A DNA stretch of 36,350 nucleotides, taken from contig JAFGKU010000106.1 of the NCBI GenBank assembly GCA_016928415.1, positions 1 to 36,350 on the forward strand, read 5' to 3'. Positions 1-8,795 of this stretch are shown here, in pieces. Under the pieces are notes generated by a model. The model did not search any database, was not told the DNA's origin, and saw only the letters and a program-made list of their open reading frames with translations. The stretch is from Spirochaetales bacterium (GTDB taxonomy: Bacteria > Spirochaetota > Spirochaetia > SZUA-6 > JAFGRV01). The number at the start of each line of letters is the position of its first letter. Within the stretch, counting starts at the first letter, position 1. Position numbers and translations under genes: made by a program.

Positions 1-1
1 A

Positions 2-157
2 AAAGTATGGCAGGACGGTTCTGCCGAACCTTCCAACTGGCCGTACACATGGGCACGAAGCGGACGGACCGGCTACCCCGCCTTGAATGGCGGAACAAGC
101 GGCCACGGCGGCTCCTGCACCGTGTTCTTCGACAACGTAACTATAACGAGTCCGTAA
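2..157 (+). CDS. C-terminal fragment of a secreted beta-sandwich protein (partial)
   Basis: An open frame enters from the left edge and stops with TAA at 155-157, giving the last 51 residues of a protein whose start lies outside the window. The fragment is rich in Gly, Ser, Thr and aromatic residues and ends with FFDNVTITSP. A final strand of the form F-D-N-V-x-I is common at the end of LamG/concanavalin-like or carbohydrate-binding beta-sandwich domains of secreted bacterial proteins. No catalytic residue can be judged from so short a piece. A strong hairpin terminator follows at 289-327, which supports this being the real 3' end of a transcription unit. The family assignment is a guess from composition; that the frame is coding is fairly likely. 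Confidence 0.55.
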   Translation, partial: KVWQDGSAEPSNWPYTWARSGRTGYPALNGGTSGHGGSCTVFFDNVTITSP

Positions 158-424
158 CACATTGATGTGTAAGGGAGGCGGAAGCCATGGATGGCTGTCT
201 GTCAAAGATTGAACAGTGTTCATCTGTGAAGATTGACGGTATTTCATGACATCCGCCGACCATAAGGTAATGAACAATAACAGTTATCAACGGGACGGGG
301 TTAGAAATAGCCCTGTCCCGTTTTTTTGATAAGGAACGATTCTATTGATGAAAAAGTGATTGACCAAGAGACCCTGGAAGCTTTAATCTGATGTCACTAA
401 TAATTCAATTTTGGAGCAATAAAA
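158..424. other. Intergenic stretch upstream of glnN
   Basis: Apart from the terminator at 289-327, this stretch holds a possible 20-codon reading frame at 187-249 behind a GGGAGG sequence (172-177), which I do not call as a gene. It also contains the glnN leader. I see no convincing sigma-70 promoter for glnN between 328 and 412. Confidence 0.4.
289..327 (+). terminator. Rho-independent terminator
   Basis: A 12-bp stem (289-300 pairing with 311-322, one G-T wobble) with a 10-nt loop is followed by a run of seven T. It lies downstream of the partial gene ending at 157 and upstream of glnN, so it separates the two transcription units. Confidence 0.88.
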
Positions 425-2515
425 ATGAAAATGGTGGAAGTGTTTGGAGAACTGACCTTCAATGATCAAATAATGCGGGAAAAACTCAGCATGGAATTAT
501 ATACCGCCTTTATGGATACAATTCACATAGGGAAACCTCTGGAAAAAACAATAGCGGACAATATTGCGCACGCCATGAAAGAATGGGCCATTGAGAAAGG
601 AGCTACCCATTTTACCCACTGGTTCCAGCCCCTGAGGGGCGGTACCGCGGAAAAGCACGATTCTTTTCTGCAATACGACGAAAGCGGGCATGTGATCGAA
701 CGTTTTTCCGGGGCCCAGCTTATCCAGTCGGAACCGGATGCTTCCAGCTTTCCTTCGGGCGGCATGCGTTCCACCTTTGAAGCGAGAGGATACACGGCCT
801 GGGATCCTTCCTCGCCGGCCTATTTAATGAAGGGGGATAAAAAATATACCCTGGTGATTCCATCGGTTTTCCTCTCCTGGACCGGGATGGCAATGGATCA
901 CAAGACGCCGCTGCTTCGCTCTCACCTGGCCCTGGAAAATTCCGCCGTCAGACTCCAGAAGCTGCTTGGCAACCGGAACGCGAAAAGTCTGAACGTATTT
1001 ATGGGACCGGAACAGGAATACTTCCTGATTTCCAGGGCCCTCTACGAGAAAAGGCCGGACCTGAAAATCTGCGGCAGGACGCTTTTCGGCGCCGCCCCGG
1101 CCAAGGGTCAGCAGATGGAAGATCATTACTTCGGCGCAATCAAGCCCAGGGTCCTCCATTTCATGGAAGAGCTGGACCAGGAATTATACAGGCTCGGTAT
1201 TCCTACAAAAACCAGGCATAACGAGGTTGCCCCAAACCAGTTCGAAATTGCCCCCCTGTACGAAGAAGCCAACAGGGCCATCGATCACAACCTGCTGCTC
1301 CTGGATGTAATGAAAAAAACGGCAGAAAAACACGATTTTGTCTGCCTGCTGCATGAAAAGCCGTTTGAAGGGGTCAATGGTTCCGGGAAACACATCAACT
1401 GGTCCATAGGGGACAATACATGCAATAACTACCTGGAGCCTTCCGCCTCTCCGCTAAAAAATATCACGTTCCTCAACACCATTGGCGCGGTCCTGTTGGG
1501 CGTAAAGAATTACGGCGAGTTATTAAGGCTTTCCGTCGCCGATGCCGGCAATGATCACAGGCTGGGAGCCAATGAGGCGCCTCCCGGGATCATGTCTGTA
1601 TACCTGGGTGATTATTTATCACAGATGCTCGACAGCATTGAAGACATTAAATCCATAACGGAAAAAAAGCTTTCCGAGATCAGCCTCGGCATCCGGCGGC
1701 TGCCAAAGATAGTACGGGATGCTTCCGACCGGAACAGGACATCTCCCATTGCTTTCACCGGCAATAAATTCGAATTCCGCGCCGTCGGTTCGGCACAGAA
1801 CTGTTCCGAACCGGTCATGATGATCAACCTGATGGTGGCTTACGGCTATGATTACATCCATGACCGCCTGAATAAAATGTCAGGCAATGTCAGGGAGAAC
1901 GCCTTGAGGGTTTTAAAGGAAATTCTCCAGCAAACAAAGAATGTACGCTTTGAAGGGAACAATTACGACCCGGAATGGCACAGGCTCGCCGAAAAACGGG
2001 GACTGCCCAACCTGAAGGATACTCCCGGCTGTCTGCATATCCTCACGAACGAGAAAACAATACAATTGTTCAAATCGTATAATGTCCTATCGGAGGTTGA
2101 ATTACGTTCCAAGCAGGAAATCCGTTATGAAACATACATAAAAACCAAGGTAATGGAATACAAGGTGGCGGCCGATATCAGCCGCACCCTGATAACACCG
2201 GTAATTCTCAAACAGCTGACATTGCTGGGTAATGCCGCCGTCTCTACGAAAACGGCCGGAGTTCCCGTTGCGGAGATTGATGAAGATTTAACAACCTTCA
2301 CGAATTTTTACGGCAGGATAAAGCAGAAAACCGGTGACCTGGAAAAGGTTTTAAAACGGATTATAGATGAAACTGATACGGAAAAGGCAGGCCGCCTCTG
2401 TGCGGCCGAAGGGGACAAGGCCCTGGATGAACTGAGAAAAATCGTGGATTCCGTGGAGGTGCTCATTCCGGCTGACCTCTGGCCACTGACAAAGTACCAG
2501 GAATTACTGCACTGA
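425..2515 (+). CDS. glnN: Type III glutamine synthetase (GSIII)
   Basis: This 696-residue cytoplasmic enzyme would join ammonia to glutamate with ATP, the main entry of nitrogen into amino acids. It belongs to the large GlnN class (about 700-730 residues), not the 450-residue GlnA class. Visible family blocks are NEVAPNQFEIAP (near residue 265), the GSIII signature LHEKPFEGVNGSGKHIN (near 310), NDHRLGANEAPPGI (near 378) and the arginine-rich DRNRTSPIAF block with GNKFEFRAVGSAQN (about 435-460). The start is supported by GGAG at 413-416, eight bases before ATG. The gene appears monocistronic, with a terminator of the preceding unit upstream. Its last 12 bases overlap the 3' end of the convergent VOC gene. 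No PII or nitrogen regulator is next to it. Confidence 0.95.
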   Translation: MKMVEVFGELTFNDQIMREKLSMELYTAFMDTIHIGKPLEKTIADNIAHAMKEWAIEKGATHFTHWFQPLRGGTAEKHDSFLQYDESGHVIERFSGAQLIQSEPDASSFPSGGMRSTFEARGYTAWDPSSPAYLMKGDKKYTLVIPSVFLSWTGMAMDHKTPLLRSHLALENSAVRLQKLLGNRNAKSLNVFMGPEQEYFLISRALYEKRPDLKICGRTLFGAAPAKGQQMEDHYFGAIKPRVLHFMEELDQELYRLGIPTKTRHNEVAPNQFEIAPLYEEANRAIDHNLLLLDVMKKTAEKHDFVCLLHEKPFEGVNGSGKHINWSIGDNTCNNYLEPSASPLKNITFLNTIGAVLLGVKNYGELLRLSVADAGNDHRLGANEAPPGIMSVYLGDYLSQMLDSIEDIKSITEKKLSEISLGIRRLPKIVRDASDRNRTSPIAFTGNKFEFRAVGSAQNCSEPVMMINLMVAYGYDYIHDRLNKMSGNVRENALRVLKEILQQTKNVRFEGNNYDPEWHRLAEKRGLPNLKDTPGCLHILTNEKTIQLFKSYNVLSEVELRSKQEIRYETYIKTKVMEYKVAADISRTLITPVILKQLTLLGNAAVSTKTAGVPVAEIDEDLTTFTNFYGRIKQKTGDLEKVLKRIIDETDTEKAGRLCAAEGDKALDELRKIVDSVEVLIPADLWPLTKYQELLH

Positions 2516-2944
2516 GCCGTCTTCCTCCGATTGTTTTTTCTCCTGTTCGAATTTTTCGGAGTCCATGTAAAACACTTCCCAGGCATGCCCGTCCAGGTCC
2601 TGAAAGACGTGCCCGTACATAAAGCCGTGGTCTTCAGGTTCATCATACGCCGTACCACCCGCCGCCACCGCTTTTCCGACCAGTTCATCAACCTCTTCCC
2701 TGCTTTCAACGGATAAAGCCAGAAACAGTTCCGCCGTTTTTCTGGCATCCGAAATTTTTTTCGGCGTGAAAGACATGAATCTCTCCTCGGTTAACAGCAT
2801 GACGGATATATCGCCTGATAACACAAGGCATGCCGATGTTTCATCGGCGTAGGTCTCGTTGAAGCTGAAACCCAGGGCTCTGAAAAACCTTGTCGATTTG
2901 TCCAGATTCTTGACAGGTAAATTTATGAATACATGCGCAACCAT
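2504..2944 (-). CDS. VOC (glyoxalase/bleomycin resistance-like) superfamily protein
   Basis: A 146-residue soluble protein with the paired beta-alpha-beta-beta-beta modules of the vicinal oxygen chelate fold. The first module opens with FINLPVKNLDKSTRFFRALG, the usual start of the family. The second ends with FQDLDGHAWEVFYMD, in which the Glu after His-Ala-Trp is a typical metal ligand. Family members are lactoylglutathione lyases, dioxygenases or antibiotic-binding proteins, and the sequence does not tell which. A charged tail (EKFEQEKKQSEEDG) follows the fold. The gene converges on glnN and overlaps its end by 12 bases. The reading frame is certain; the reaction is unknown. Confidence 0.88.
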   Translation of the reverse strand: MVAHVFINLPVKNLDKSTRFFRALGFSFNETYADETSACLVLSGDISVMLLTEERFMSFTPKKISDARKTAELFLALSVESREEVDELVGKAVAAGGTAYDEPEDHGFMYGHVFQDLDGHAWEVFYMDSEKFEQEKKQSEEDGSVQ

Positions 2945-3174
2945 AAAATTCTCTTTTAAATTTTAAATTATAATCATATTTTTTTCAAATCATTTATACC
3001 GCATGTACAACAGGACACTCTCTTTCACGGTTGGCCGGCGACGGGCAGGGTTATTATCACCGGTGTGCCGCGGCCCGGGTCCGATTCAATATTCTCACAA
3101 TAATAACCCAAAATATATCCTTGTATTCCGGAATTGAAAGCACTAAACTGAATATGACATGGAAAGGACCCGTC

Positions 3175-3558
3175 ATGTACGATATTGAAGCCTTGTTATA
3201 CGAATTAGATACGGAGCTTTCAGAAAAAAATTATTCAATTCACCACGTCTACGCCCTGGATATAATCGATGAAAACACATTGGCCATGGGAGACGAAAGG
3301 ATCCCCCTTGAAATAAGCCCGGAACACATAAAAAAAATAGCCATCGTTACCACCGATTGGGGTCCGTTCCTGTGCGATGTATACCTGGTTATTTATACGG
3401 CGGACGGCAAGGCATTTATAACCGAGCAGGAAGCCCCTTTCTACATGGTTTTATACAATACCCTGGCAAAGCTTGAAGGATTCGATTACGAAGCCGTTAT
3501 CAAGGCAATGGGAACAACAGACAACGGCCTGTTTGTCTGTTATGGTTTTCAAGAATGA
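3175..3558 (+). CDS. Conserved-looking hypothetical protein
   Basis: A 127-residue acidic soluble protein that I do not recognise. The start at 3175 (MYDIEALLYELD) is preferred because GGAAAGGA lies at 3161-3168, with about six bases to the ATG. The frame extends upstream to 3031, but that extension reads like non-coding sequence with no ribosome site. The protein has no signal peptide or membrane segment and ends with GLFVCYGFQE. Pattern of short amphipathic strands with acidic residues suggests a small alpha/beta fold. It is followed four bases later by the stop of a convergent membrane-protein gene. No function is proposed. Confidence 0.7.
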   Translation: MYDIEALLYELDTELSEKNYSIHHVYALDIIDENTLAMGDERIPLEISPEHIKKIAIVTTDWGPFLCDVYLVIYTADGKAFITEQEAPFYMVLYNTLAKLEGFDYEAVIKAMGTTDNGLFVCYGFQE

Positions 3559-3562
3559 TTTA

Positions 3563-4438
3563 TCAGTTCCTTGAACGGATCCACGCCACCACTCTTTCCA
3601 CCGGGAAATAAAAAAAGAAGAGCACAACAATGGTGACCACCTTTCCCAATCCGGCCATCGCGATCGGGGCCAGGATAAAAATCAAAATATGTATCCTGAC
3701 GACGTTCTTGTACGGCAGGATCATATAATTTGAACTGGACGGGTTTTTCAATGCCTTGATGTAATCGGGGAATTTGGCCAGTCCGACCGAAAGGACGTAA
3801 GGCCAGTAAGCGGCAAACAGCAACTGAAAAAAGGAAAAAAAACTGTTGCGTATACCTTCGAATGTCCCGGCGTCACCAGAGATCTCCAGGGTTACGGGAA
3901 CCAGAAAACTGAGGACAAAGGCATGCCCCAAATGAAATATCCCGAAATGACCCAGGAAAAAAAAGAATAAAAACAAGGCTGTCGGAAGGAAGAGGATCAC
4001 GCGCACGACAGGATGCTCCGGATTTAAGCCCAGGCGCCGCTTCGGCGCCAGGCCATTGACTATAATCCCGATAAAGGCCAGTCCAATCAGGACGAACAAA
4101 ATAATCTGCAGCACCCCCGGTCCTGCAAGCCAGGCAAGCAGGCCCATGAAGCCCATAACGCCCAGGCCAAGACACCCCGGCCCGGAACCTTCTTCCTCCT
4201 TCAAGTGGACACCCCGGGCCTTATCCCTTGAAAGTTTAATCGTCATTACGAAATAAAATGACAGGCCTATAATGAGGCTTCCCAGCCATGCCGCCCATAC
4301 CACGTCGGCGGCTTTCCAGTCCTGGAGCAACGCGATGACCAGGATCCAGATAAAAGCAGCCAGGTCTAAAACCAGCTCCTTCCAATTGGGGGGTGTTTCC
4401 AGATCTTCGAAAAAGAAATTCCTGACTTTCCCTGCCAT
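3563..4438 (-). CDS. Multi-pass inner-membrane protein, possibly DUF6498-like
   Basis: A 291-residue protein with about six to seven hydrophobic segments separated by short loops, and a charged cytoplasmic loop (SRDKARGVHLKEEEGSG, about residues 70-86). The segment with HFGIFHLGHAFVLSF near residues 163-177 recalls the His/Gly/Phe-rich helices of the DUF6498 family, but this is from memory of the pattern only. There is no transporter signature, enzyme motif or signal peptide. The start ATG at 4438 is preceded on the minus strand by a purine-rich GGAGAATAAA sequence. It stands alone between two plus-strand genes. Function unknown. Confidence 0.75.
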   Translation of the reverse strand: MAGKVRNFFFEDLETPPNWKELVLDLAAFIWILVIALLQDWKAADVVWAAWLGSLIIGLSFYFVMTIKLSRDKARGVHLKEEEGSGPGCLGLGVMGFMGLLAWLAGPGVLQIILFVLIGLAFIGIIVNGLAPKRRLGLNPEHPVVRVILFLPTALFLFFFFLGHFGIFHLGHAFVLSFLVPVTLEISGDAGTFEGIRNSFFSFFQLLFAAYWPYVLSVGLAKFPDYIKALKNPSSSNYMILPYKNVVRIHILIFILAPIAMAGLGKVVTIVVLFFFYFPVERVVAWIRSRN

Positions 4439-4573
4439 TTTATTCTCCTGTCAAAACAAAAGGATGGATTAAGGGTATCATATGCAGGAACAAAAAAACA
4501 GATGACCTGGCTGGTAAATTTAAGCTTTTATTTCTCAAATTATTACACTATCATAATATGTATAGATGTTATT

Positions 4574-4861
4574 ATGAAAGTTATGCAATGCGATAATTTT
4601 GAACTGGACCTCTTTTTCCGCATAGACCTGTGGGCAATGCGGCCCATAAACGGTTACGGCATGACGGCCCAAGATTTTGAAAACCATTTTAAAAGGCATT
4701 GGGAATTTTACAAACTGCCGAAGGGATACGAGTATGTGTATCATTATGCCCGGATGGATGACCTGGAAAGCGATCCCTCCCCCTACATAAAGTACGTCAG
4801 GGATCTGTTTTTCTGGGGCAACCGTGACTGCTTCATGAAATACCCGGTTTCTTTGAATTGA
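4574..4861 (+). CDS. Small hypothetical protein
   Basis: A 95-residue frame beginning MKVMQCDNFELD and ending KYPVSLN, rich in aromatic residues (FFRIDLWAMRP, HWEFYKLPKGYEYVYHY). The open frame extends upstream to 4502, but that extension is AT-rich and would add a poorly supported hydrophobic leader, so the inner ATG at 4574 is preferred. Neither start has a good ribosome site. Codon use and the lack of long overlapping frames make it plausibly coding. It lies between the DUF6498-like gene and the methyltransferase. I do not recognise the family. Confidence 0.45.
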   Translation: MKVMQCDNFELDLFFRIDLWAMRPINGYGMTAQDFENHFKRHWEFYKLPKGYEYVYHYARMDDLESDPSPYIKYVRDLFFWGNRDCFMKYPVSLN

Positions 4862-4984
4862 TAAAGCCGGAAATTCTTAAAGTCACGCCAATGGAAAACA
4901 GGAACATATATGATATTTTTTTTAATATGCCATTACATGATTAGTAAAATTGCATTATTATTATTTTGAGGAAGGAAAAAACCT

Positions 4985-5656
4985 ATGACTGAAAACATGC
5001 GTAAACGAATTATCCAGGTAATTACCACGTTCTTCATTCAGGGAGCCATTTTATTTTTATCAGCCTGGACTATTGACTGGCTGTGGGCATGGATTTTTGC
5101 GGCCTCAGGGGCGATAACATTAATTATAAATTTTATTGTTATCCCGGTTGAAGTAATCGAAGAACGGGGCAGAAAAAAAAAGGATGCCAAGAAATGGGAT
5201 AAAATCATAACTGCTATCAACATCATTCCTACTCTCTGTCTCTATGTTTGCTGCGGCCTGGATTACAGGTTTCATTGGACCGGAGATTTGTCTTATTGGG
5301 TAAACCTTTCAGGCCTGGCACTGTCCTTCGCCGGCTCGATGCTGTTTACCTGGTCCATGGTGTCCAATAAATTTTTTTCAACCATGGTCAGGTTACAGAA
5401 TGACCGCCAACATAACGTTGCCTCGGGAGGGCCTTACAAATACATCCGGCATCCCGGCTACGTGGGCTATATATTCATGTCTGTTGCCACACCAGTTGCC
5501 CTGGGCACGCTATGGGCTTTGATATTCTCCGGAATTACCTGTATTTTATTGATAATAAGAACGGCACTGGAAGATAAAACCCTGAAACAGGAACTGCCGG
5601 GATATGCCGAATATACGACCAAAGTAAAATACCGGCTTATGCCGTTTATATGGTAA
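4985..5656 (+). CDS. Isoprenylcysteine/phospholipid-type membrane methyltransferase
   Basis: A 223-residue integral-membrane protein with about five hydrophobic segments. The C-terminal half carries the hallmark of the ICMT/PEMT superfamily: GPYKYIRHPGYVGYI (about residues 148-162), then after one more membrane segment RTALEDKTLKQELPGYAEY (about 192-210) and VKYRLMPFIW at the end. These residues form the S-adenosylmethionine and substrate site in the family. Bacterial members of this group methylate lipids or small hydrophobic compounds, and the substrate here cannot be told. The start has GAGGAAGG at 4968-4975, nine bases upstream. The gene stands alone, with a terminator about 140 bases downstream. 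Confidence 0.88.
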   Translation: MTENMRKRIIQVITTFFIQGAILFLSAWTIDWLWAWIFAASGAITLIINFIVIPVEVIEERGRKKKDAKKWDKIITAINIIPTLCLYVCCGLDYRFHWTGDLSYWVNLSGLALSFAGSMLFTWSMVSNKFFSTMVRLQNDRQHNVASGGPYKYIRHPGYVGYIFMSVATPVALGTLWALIFSGITCILLIIRTALEDKTLKQELPGYAEYTTKVKYRLMPFIW

Positions 5657-5988
5657 ATTATCGTGATTTTGCAGTTGTATTGCCTTGAAGGGCAATAAAG
5701 TGCAGAATTTTATCCGTTAAATCATAAAATTTATTGACAAAACTGCTGATATTAGGTAATTTCCCACATATTCTATTTACAAAATAGAATTACTAAACCT
5801 GGCCCACAAGGCCGGGTTTTTCTTTTTATTGGGGTTCTTTAGTTCCTTGTTATGCCTGTCCAATTCTCTTGTTTATCATAAGAACGTTGTTAAAATAATT
5901 TACGACTCTATAAGCGCAATTTCTGGCTTTTCAAAATATTCCAGCTGTTATAAGATAATTTAACGCAATATCTGAAAAGGACAGGAAA
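5657..5988. other. Intergenic region before the family 3 glycosidase
   Basis: It contains TTGACA at 5734-5739 with a weak -10 (TAATTT, 5757-5762, 17-bp spacing), a 9-bp perfect inverted repeat with a 3-base loop at 5770-5790, and the terminator at 5796-5825. The rest, 5826-5988, is AT-rich with GGACAGGA before the ATG at 5989. A promoter followed at once by a hairpin and a terminator could form a short attenuated leader, but the terminator alone is enough to end the methyltransferase transcript. Confidence 0.4.
5796..5825 (+). terminator. Rho-independent terminator
   Basis: A 9-bp stem (5796-5804 with 5810-5818, one wobble pair) and a 5-base loop are followed by a T-rich stretch. It is placed to end the transcript of the methyltransferase gene. 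Confidence 0.8.
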
Positions 5989-8064
5989 ATGATTTTAATT
6001 TCTGATTATAATAGAAAATACTCAAAGATTCTCAATCTTTCGTTTTTTTTGTTTTTAATAATGATTTTCAACCCTCCCATTTTTGCGGAACAGCCCTGGA
6101 TGGATGCCTCGATAACCGCATCCGAACGTGCCGACCTTCTGCTTGAAGCCATGACGGCCGAACAAAAGGTGGCAATGTGTCACGGTGCCTGGGGTGCCTA
6201 TACGGGGAATGTGCCGGGTATTCCCGAACTGGGTATTCCGGCCTTATGCCTGTCCGACGGCCCGCAGGGCGCCCGTATCGGGCCGGACGGCAATGTTACC
6301 TGTTTCGCCGCACCCATTACCCTGGCCGCTTCGTGGAATGTTGACCTGGCACTTGCCTTTGGCCGCGCTTATGGAGCCGAACAGAAAGGAAAGGGAACAA
6401 ACATAACACTGGCCCCCATGATGAATTTGTCCCGCATTCCGCAAGGAGGCCGCAACTGGGAAGGTTACGGCGAAGACCCCTTTTTGAGTGCCTGTATGGC
6501 AGCCGCCGAAGTGAAGGGCATTCAGAGCAACGGCATCATTGCCTGTGCAAAGCATTTCATAGGGAACGAACAGGAAACAAACAGGGGAAGCAACAGCTCT
6601 GCAATAGACGACCGGACTCTGCATGAGGTCTACTTACAGCCGTTCAAGGCATGCATTGAAGCGGGCGCCGGTTCATTAATGGGAGCCTACAACAAGGTCA
6701 ACTGGACGTACTCCTGTGAAAACTCCTACATCATGAACACGGTCATATACGGGGAACTGGGATTCAAAGGTTTCATAATGTCCGACTGGGGCGCCACGCA
6801 CAGTACCGTTCCCTCGGCAAATAACGGTTTGTCTTTGGAAATGCCCGGCAGCGGTTATTTCGGAGGCAGTCTGCTGAGAGCCGTTAAAAACGGCGATGTA
6901 TCACCGCAGCGGCTCAACCTCATGGTCAAGCGGATATTGGTTCCCATGTTTGAAGCAGGCCTTTTTGACAGAAAACCTGAAGGAAGCACCTCTGCCAATG
7001 TAACCTCGCCATCACATACGCAGACGGCACAGGACATGGCGGCGCAGGGGCTGGTGTTATTAAAGAACACCGGGAATTTTCTACCCCTGGGCGGTTCCAT
7101 AAAAAAAATTGCATTGATCGGGGAGGCTGCCGACAGCCGGCCTATAGTCACCGGCGGAGGATCCGGCAATGTGCCATATACATACATGCAACTCGTTACA
7201 GCAAAGGAAGGCATAAAAGACCGGGCCGGCAGCCAGTTTGATGTTGCCTACGATGCCGGAACTGTTCCGGGCAGGGCTACGTCAGTCGCTGCCGGCGCAG
7301 ATATAGCCGTAGTGGTAGTCGGTGTAAATTCCAGTGAAGCATTTGACCGATTGTCCCTGTCGCTTCCCGCCGACCACGGAAACAGATTGATAAAATCGGT
7401 CGCGGCTGCCAGGAAAACAATCGTCGTGGTTTATTCCCCTGCACAGGTTCTCATGCCGTGGGCGGATGACCCCAATATCGTGGCCATCCTCTGGGGCGGG
7501 CTGCCAGGCCAGGAACAGGGGAATGCACTGGCCAAAATTCTGTTCGGTGACATCAATCCTTCCGGCAAACTCCCCCTTACTTTCGCGGAAAAAGCTGCTG
7601 ACTATGTACCTGCAGGACCCGAACACGGCCGTACGGTCTGGTACAGCGAGCGGCTCTTAATCGGTTATCGCGGATTCGACAGCCGGAATACAGCCCCTCT
7701 TTTTCCTTTCGGCCACGGATTGTCATACACCACGTTTGGATACAGCGACCTGCAATGTTCTTCCACATCGGTCACTTTTATGCTTACCAATACGGGAATC
7801 CGTGACGGGGCGGAAGTGGCACAGCTGTACCTCGGTTTTCCGGAATCAGCCGGCGAACCTCCCAGGCAGCTAAAAGGATTCAAAAGAATTTTTTTAAATG
7901 CAGGCAAATCACAGGCGATCGATATTCCGCTTACGGATAATGAATTAAGCATCTGGGATATACAAAAGAAAAAATGGGCTGTTCCGGAGGGAACCTTCAA
8001 GGTTTATGTAGGTTCCTCGTCACGGGACATACGCTTGACCGGATCCTTTCAGGTTGATAAATAA
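5989..8064 (+). CDS. Secreted glycoside hydrolase family 3 (beta-glucosidase-like)
   Basis: A 691-residue exported enzyme that would hydrolyse beta-linked glucosides or xylosides. Residues 1-34 form a signal peptide, with a basic N-terminus and a hydrophobic core ending at IFAEQ. The N-terminal barrel shows LCLSDGPQGARIG, NWEGYGEDPFL, the substrate-binding Lys-His pair in AKHFIGNEQE (about 187), and the nucleophile Asp266 in MSDWGATH. The second alpha/beta domain begins near 340 (GLVLLKNTGNFLPL) and includes LPLTF. A fibronectin III-like domain from about 570 (FPFGHGLSYTTF, VAQLYLG, LKGFKRI) completes the common three-domain layout. AGGACAGG precedes the ATG. It is a lone gene; the nearest carbohydrate enzyme is the large multimodular protein at 16019. 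Confidence 0.94.
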   Translation: MILISDYNRKYSKILNLSFFLFLIMIFNPPIFAEQPWMDASITASERADLLLEAMTAEQKVAMCHGAWGAYTGNVPGIPELGIPALCLSDGPQGARIGPDGNVTCFAAPITLAASWNVDLALAFGRAYGAEQKGKGTNITLAPMMNLSRIPQGGRNWEGYGEDPFLSACMAAAEVKGIQSNGIIACAKHFIGNEQETNRGSNSSAIDDRTLHEVYLQPFKACIEAGAGSLMGAYNKVNWTYSCENSYIMNTVIYGELGFKGFIMSDWGATHSTVPSANNGLSLEMPGSGYFGGSLLRAVKNGDVSPQRLNLMVKRILVPMFEAGLFDRKPEGSTSANVTSPSHTQTAQDMAAQGLVLLKNTGNFLPLGGSIKKIALIGEAADSRPIVTGGGSGNVPYTYMQLVTAKEGIKDRAGSQFDVAYDAGTVPGRATSVAAGADIAVVVVGVNSSEAFDRLSLSLPADHGNRLIKSVAAARKTIVVVYSPAQVLMPWADDPNIVAILWGGLPGQEQGNALAKILFGDINPSGKLPLTFAEKAADYVPAGPEHGRTVWYSERLLIGYRGFDSRNTAPLFPFGHGLSYTTFGYSDLQCSSTSVTFMLTNTGIRDGAEVAQLYLGFPESAGEPPRQLKGFKRIFLNAGKSQAIDIPLTDNELSIWDIQKKKWAVPEGTFKVYVGSSSRDIRLTGSFQVDK

Positions 8065-8072
8065 TCACGATG

Positions 8073-8113
8073 ACAAAAAAAGCGGCCCCCCCGGACCTGC
8101 CGGGGAACCGCTT
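8073..8113 (-). terminator. Rho-independent terminator ending the repair operon
   Basis: Read on the minus strand, AAGCGG and CCGCTT (8108-8113 with 8080-8085) plus an inner GGGG/CCCC pairing form the stem, followed by seven T at 8074-8080. The T run lies only on the minus-strand exit side, so it ends the msrA transcript, although it also sits just after the plus-strand glycosidase. Confidence 0.8.
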
Positions 8114-8131
8114 AAATGAGGTAGCTTCGAG

Positions 8132-8794
8132 TCATTTCAGCAAATCCGGATATTTCTTTTCCAGATCAGCGATTTTTGGTTTGTCCCAATGCACGATGTA
8201 CGGATAATTAGGATTTCTTTTCATAAAATCCTGGTGATACGCTTCTGCCGGGTAAAATCCCTTATTCGGGCTTACTTCCGTAACGATTGACAGTTCAAAC
8301 ACCTTTGCTTTGTCCAGTATACGGATATAGTCCCCGGCCACCTGTTTCTGGTATTCGTCCTGATAAAATATGGCCGACCGGTACTGGGTCCCGACATCCG
8401 GTCCCTGGTAATTCAATTCGGTCGGATCATGGGCAACTGAAAAAAAAACTTTCAACAGGGTACCGAAACTGATAATCGATGAATCATAGGTAATTTTGAT
8501 TGACTCGGCATGGCCGGTCTTTCCCGATCCGACCGTGTAATATGATGCCGTTTCCTTTGTCCCGCCGCTGTAGCCGGAGACCACATCCCTGACACCGTTT
8601 AACTTCTCAAAGACGCCTTCCATTCCCCAGAAACACCCTCCTGCCAGGATCGCCGTTTTCACTCCATGCTCTCTCATCGTATTCTGTGCAGGCGGGTCCG
8701 GGAATTCCGAAGACATACTTTTTGAACCGGAAAGTACTGCCACACCCAGGATAATCGATGCAGCCGCTATTATCAAAAAAATGTCTCTTTTCAT
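8132..8794 (-). CDS. msrA: Exported peptide methionine-S-sulfoxide reductase MsrA
   Basis: A 220-residue enzyme that reduces the S-epimer of methionine sulfoxide in proteins. Residues 1-25 are a hydrophobic signal peptide or anchor, so it should act outside the cytoplasm. The catalytic Cys54 sits in AGGCFWGME; other family blocks are GYSGG, TGHAESIKITYD, HDPTELNYQGPDVGTQYRS and FYPAEAYHQDFM. Cys54 is the only cysteine, so there is no resolving cysteine and the enzyme should be regenerated directly by a thioredoxin-like donor. The start at 8794 is chosen over an upstream ATG because AGGAG stands seven bases before it and the signal peptide begins there. It starts one base after the msrAB stop and is the last gene of the operon. 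It may supply the MsrA activity that the fusion upstream has lost. Confidence 0.95.
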   Translation of the reverse strand: MKRDIFLIIAAASIILGVAVLSGSKSMSSEFPDPPAQNTMREHGVKTAILAGGCFWGMEGVFEKLNGVRDVVSGYSGGTKETASYYTVGSGKTGHAESIKITYDSSIISFGTLLKVFFSVAHDPTELNYQGPDVGTQYRSAIFYQDEYQKQVAGDYIRILDKAKVFELSIVTEVSPNKGFYPAEAYHQDFMKRNPNYPYIVHWDKPKIADLEKKYPDLLK

Positions 8795-8795
8795 G

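Noticed and set aside
187..249. 20-codon frame after GGGAGG upstream of glnN
   Set aside because: Too short to judge, followed by the terminator of the previous unit, with no recognised peptide pattern.
2308..2748. 146-residue open frame crossing the glnN end and the VOC gene
   Set aside because: It lies in the wrong frame over two well-supported genes and is rich in Arg and Trp as shadow frames are.
5734..5762. TTGACA with weak -10 before a hairpin and terminator, possible attenuator for the glycosidase
   Set aside because: The -10 is poor and the terminator is explained by the upstream gene; no leader peptide or ligand-binding fold is seen.
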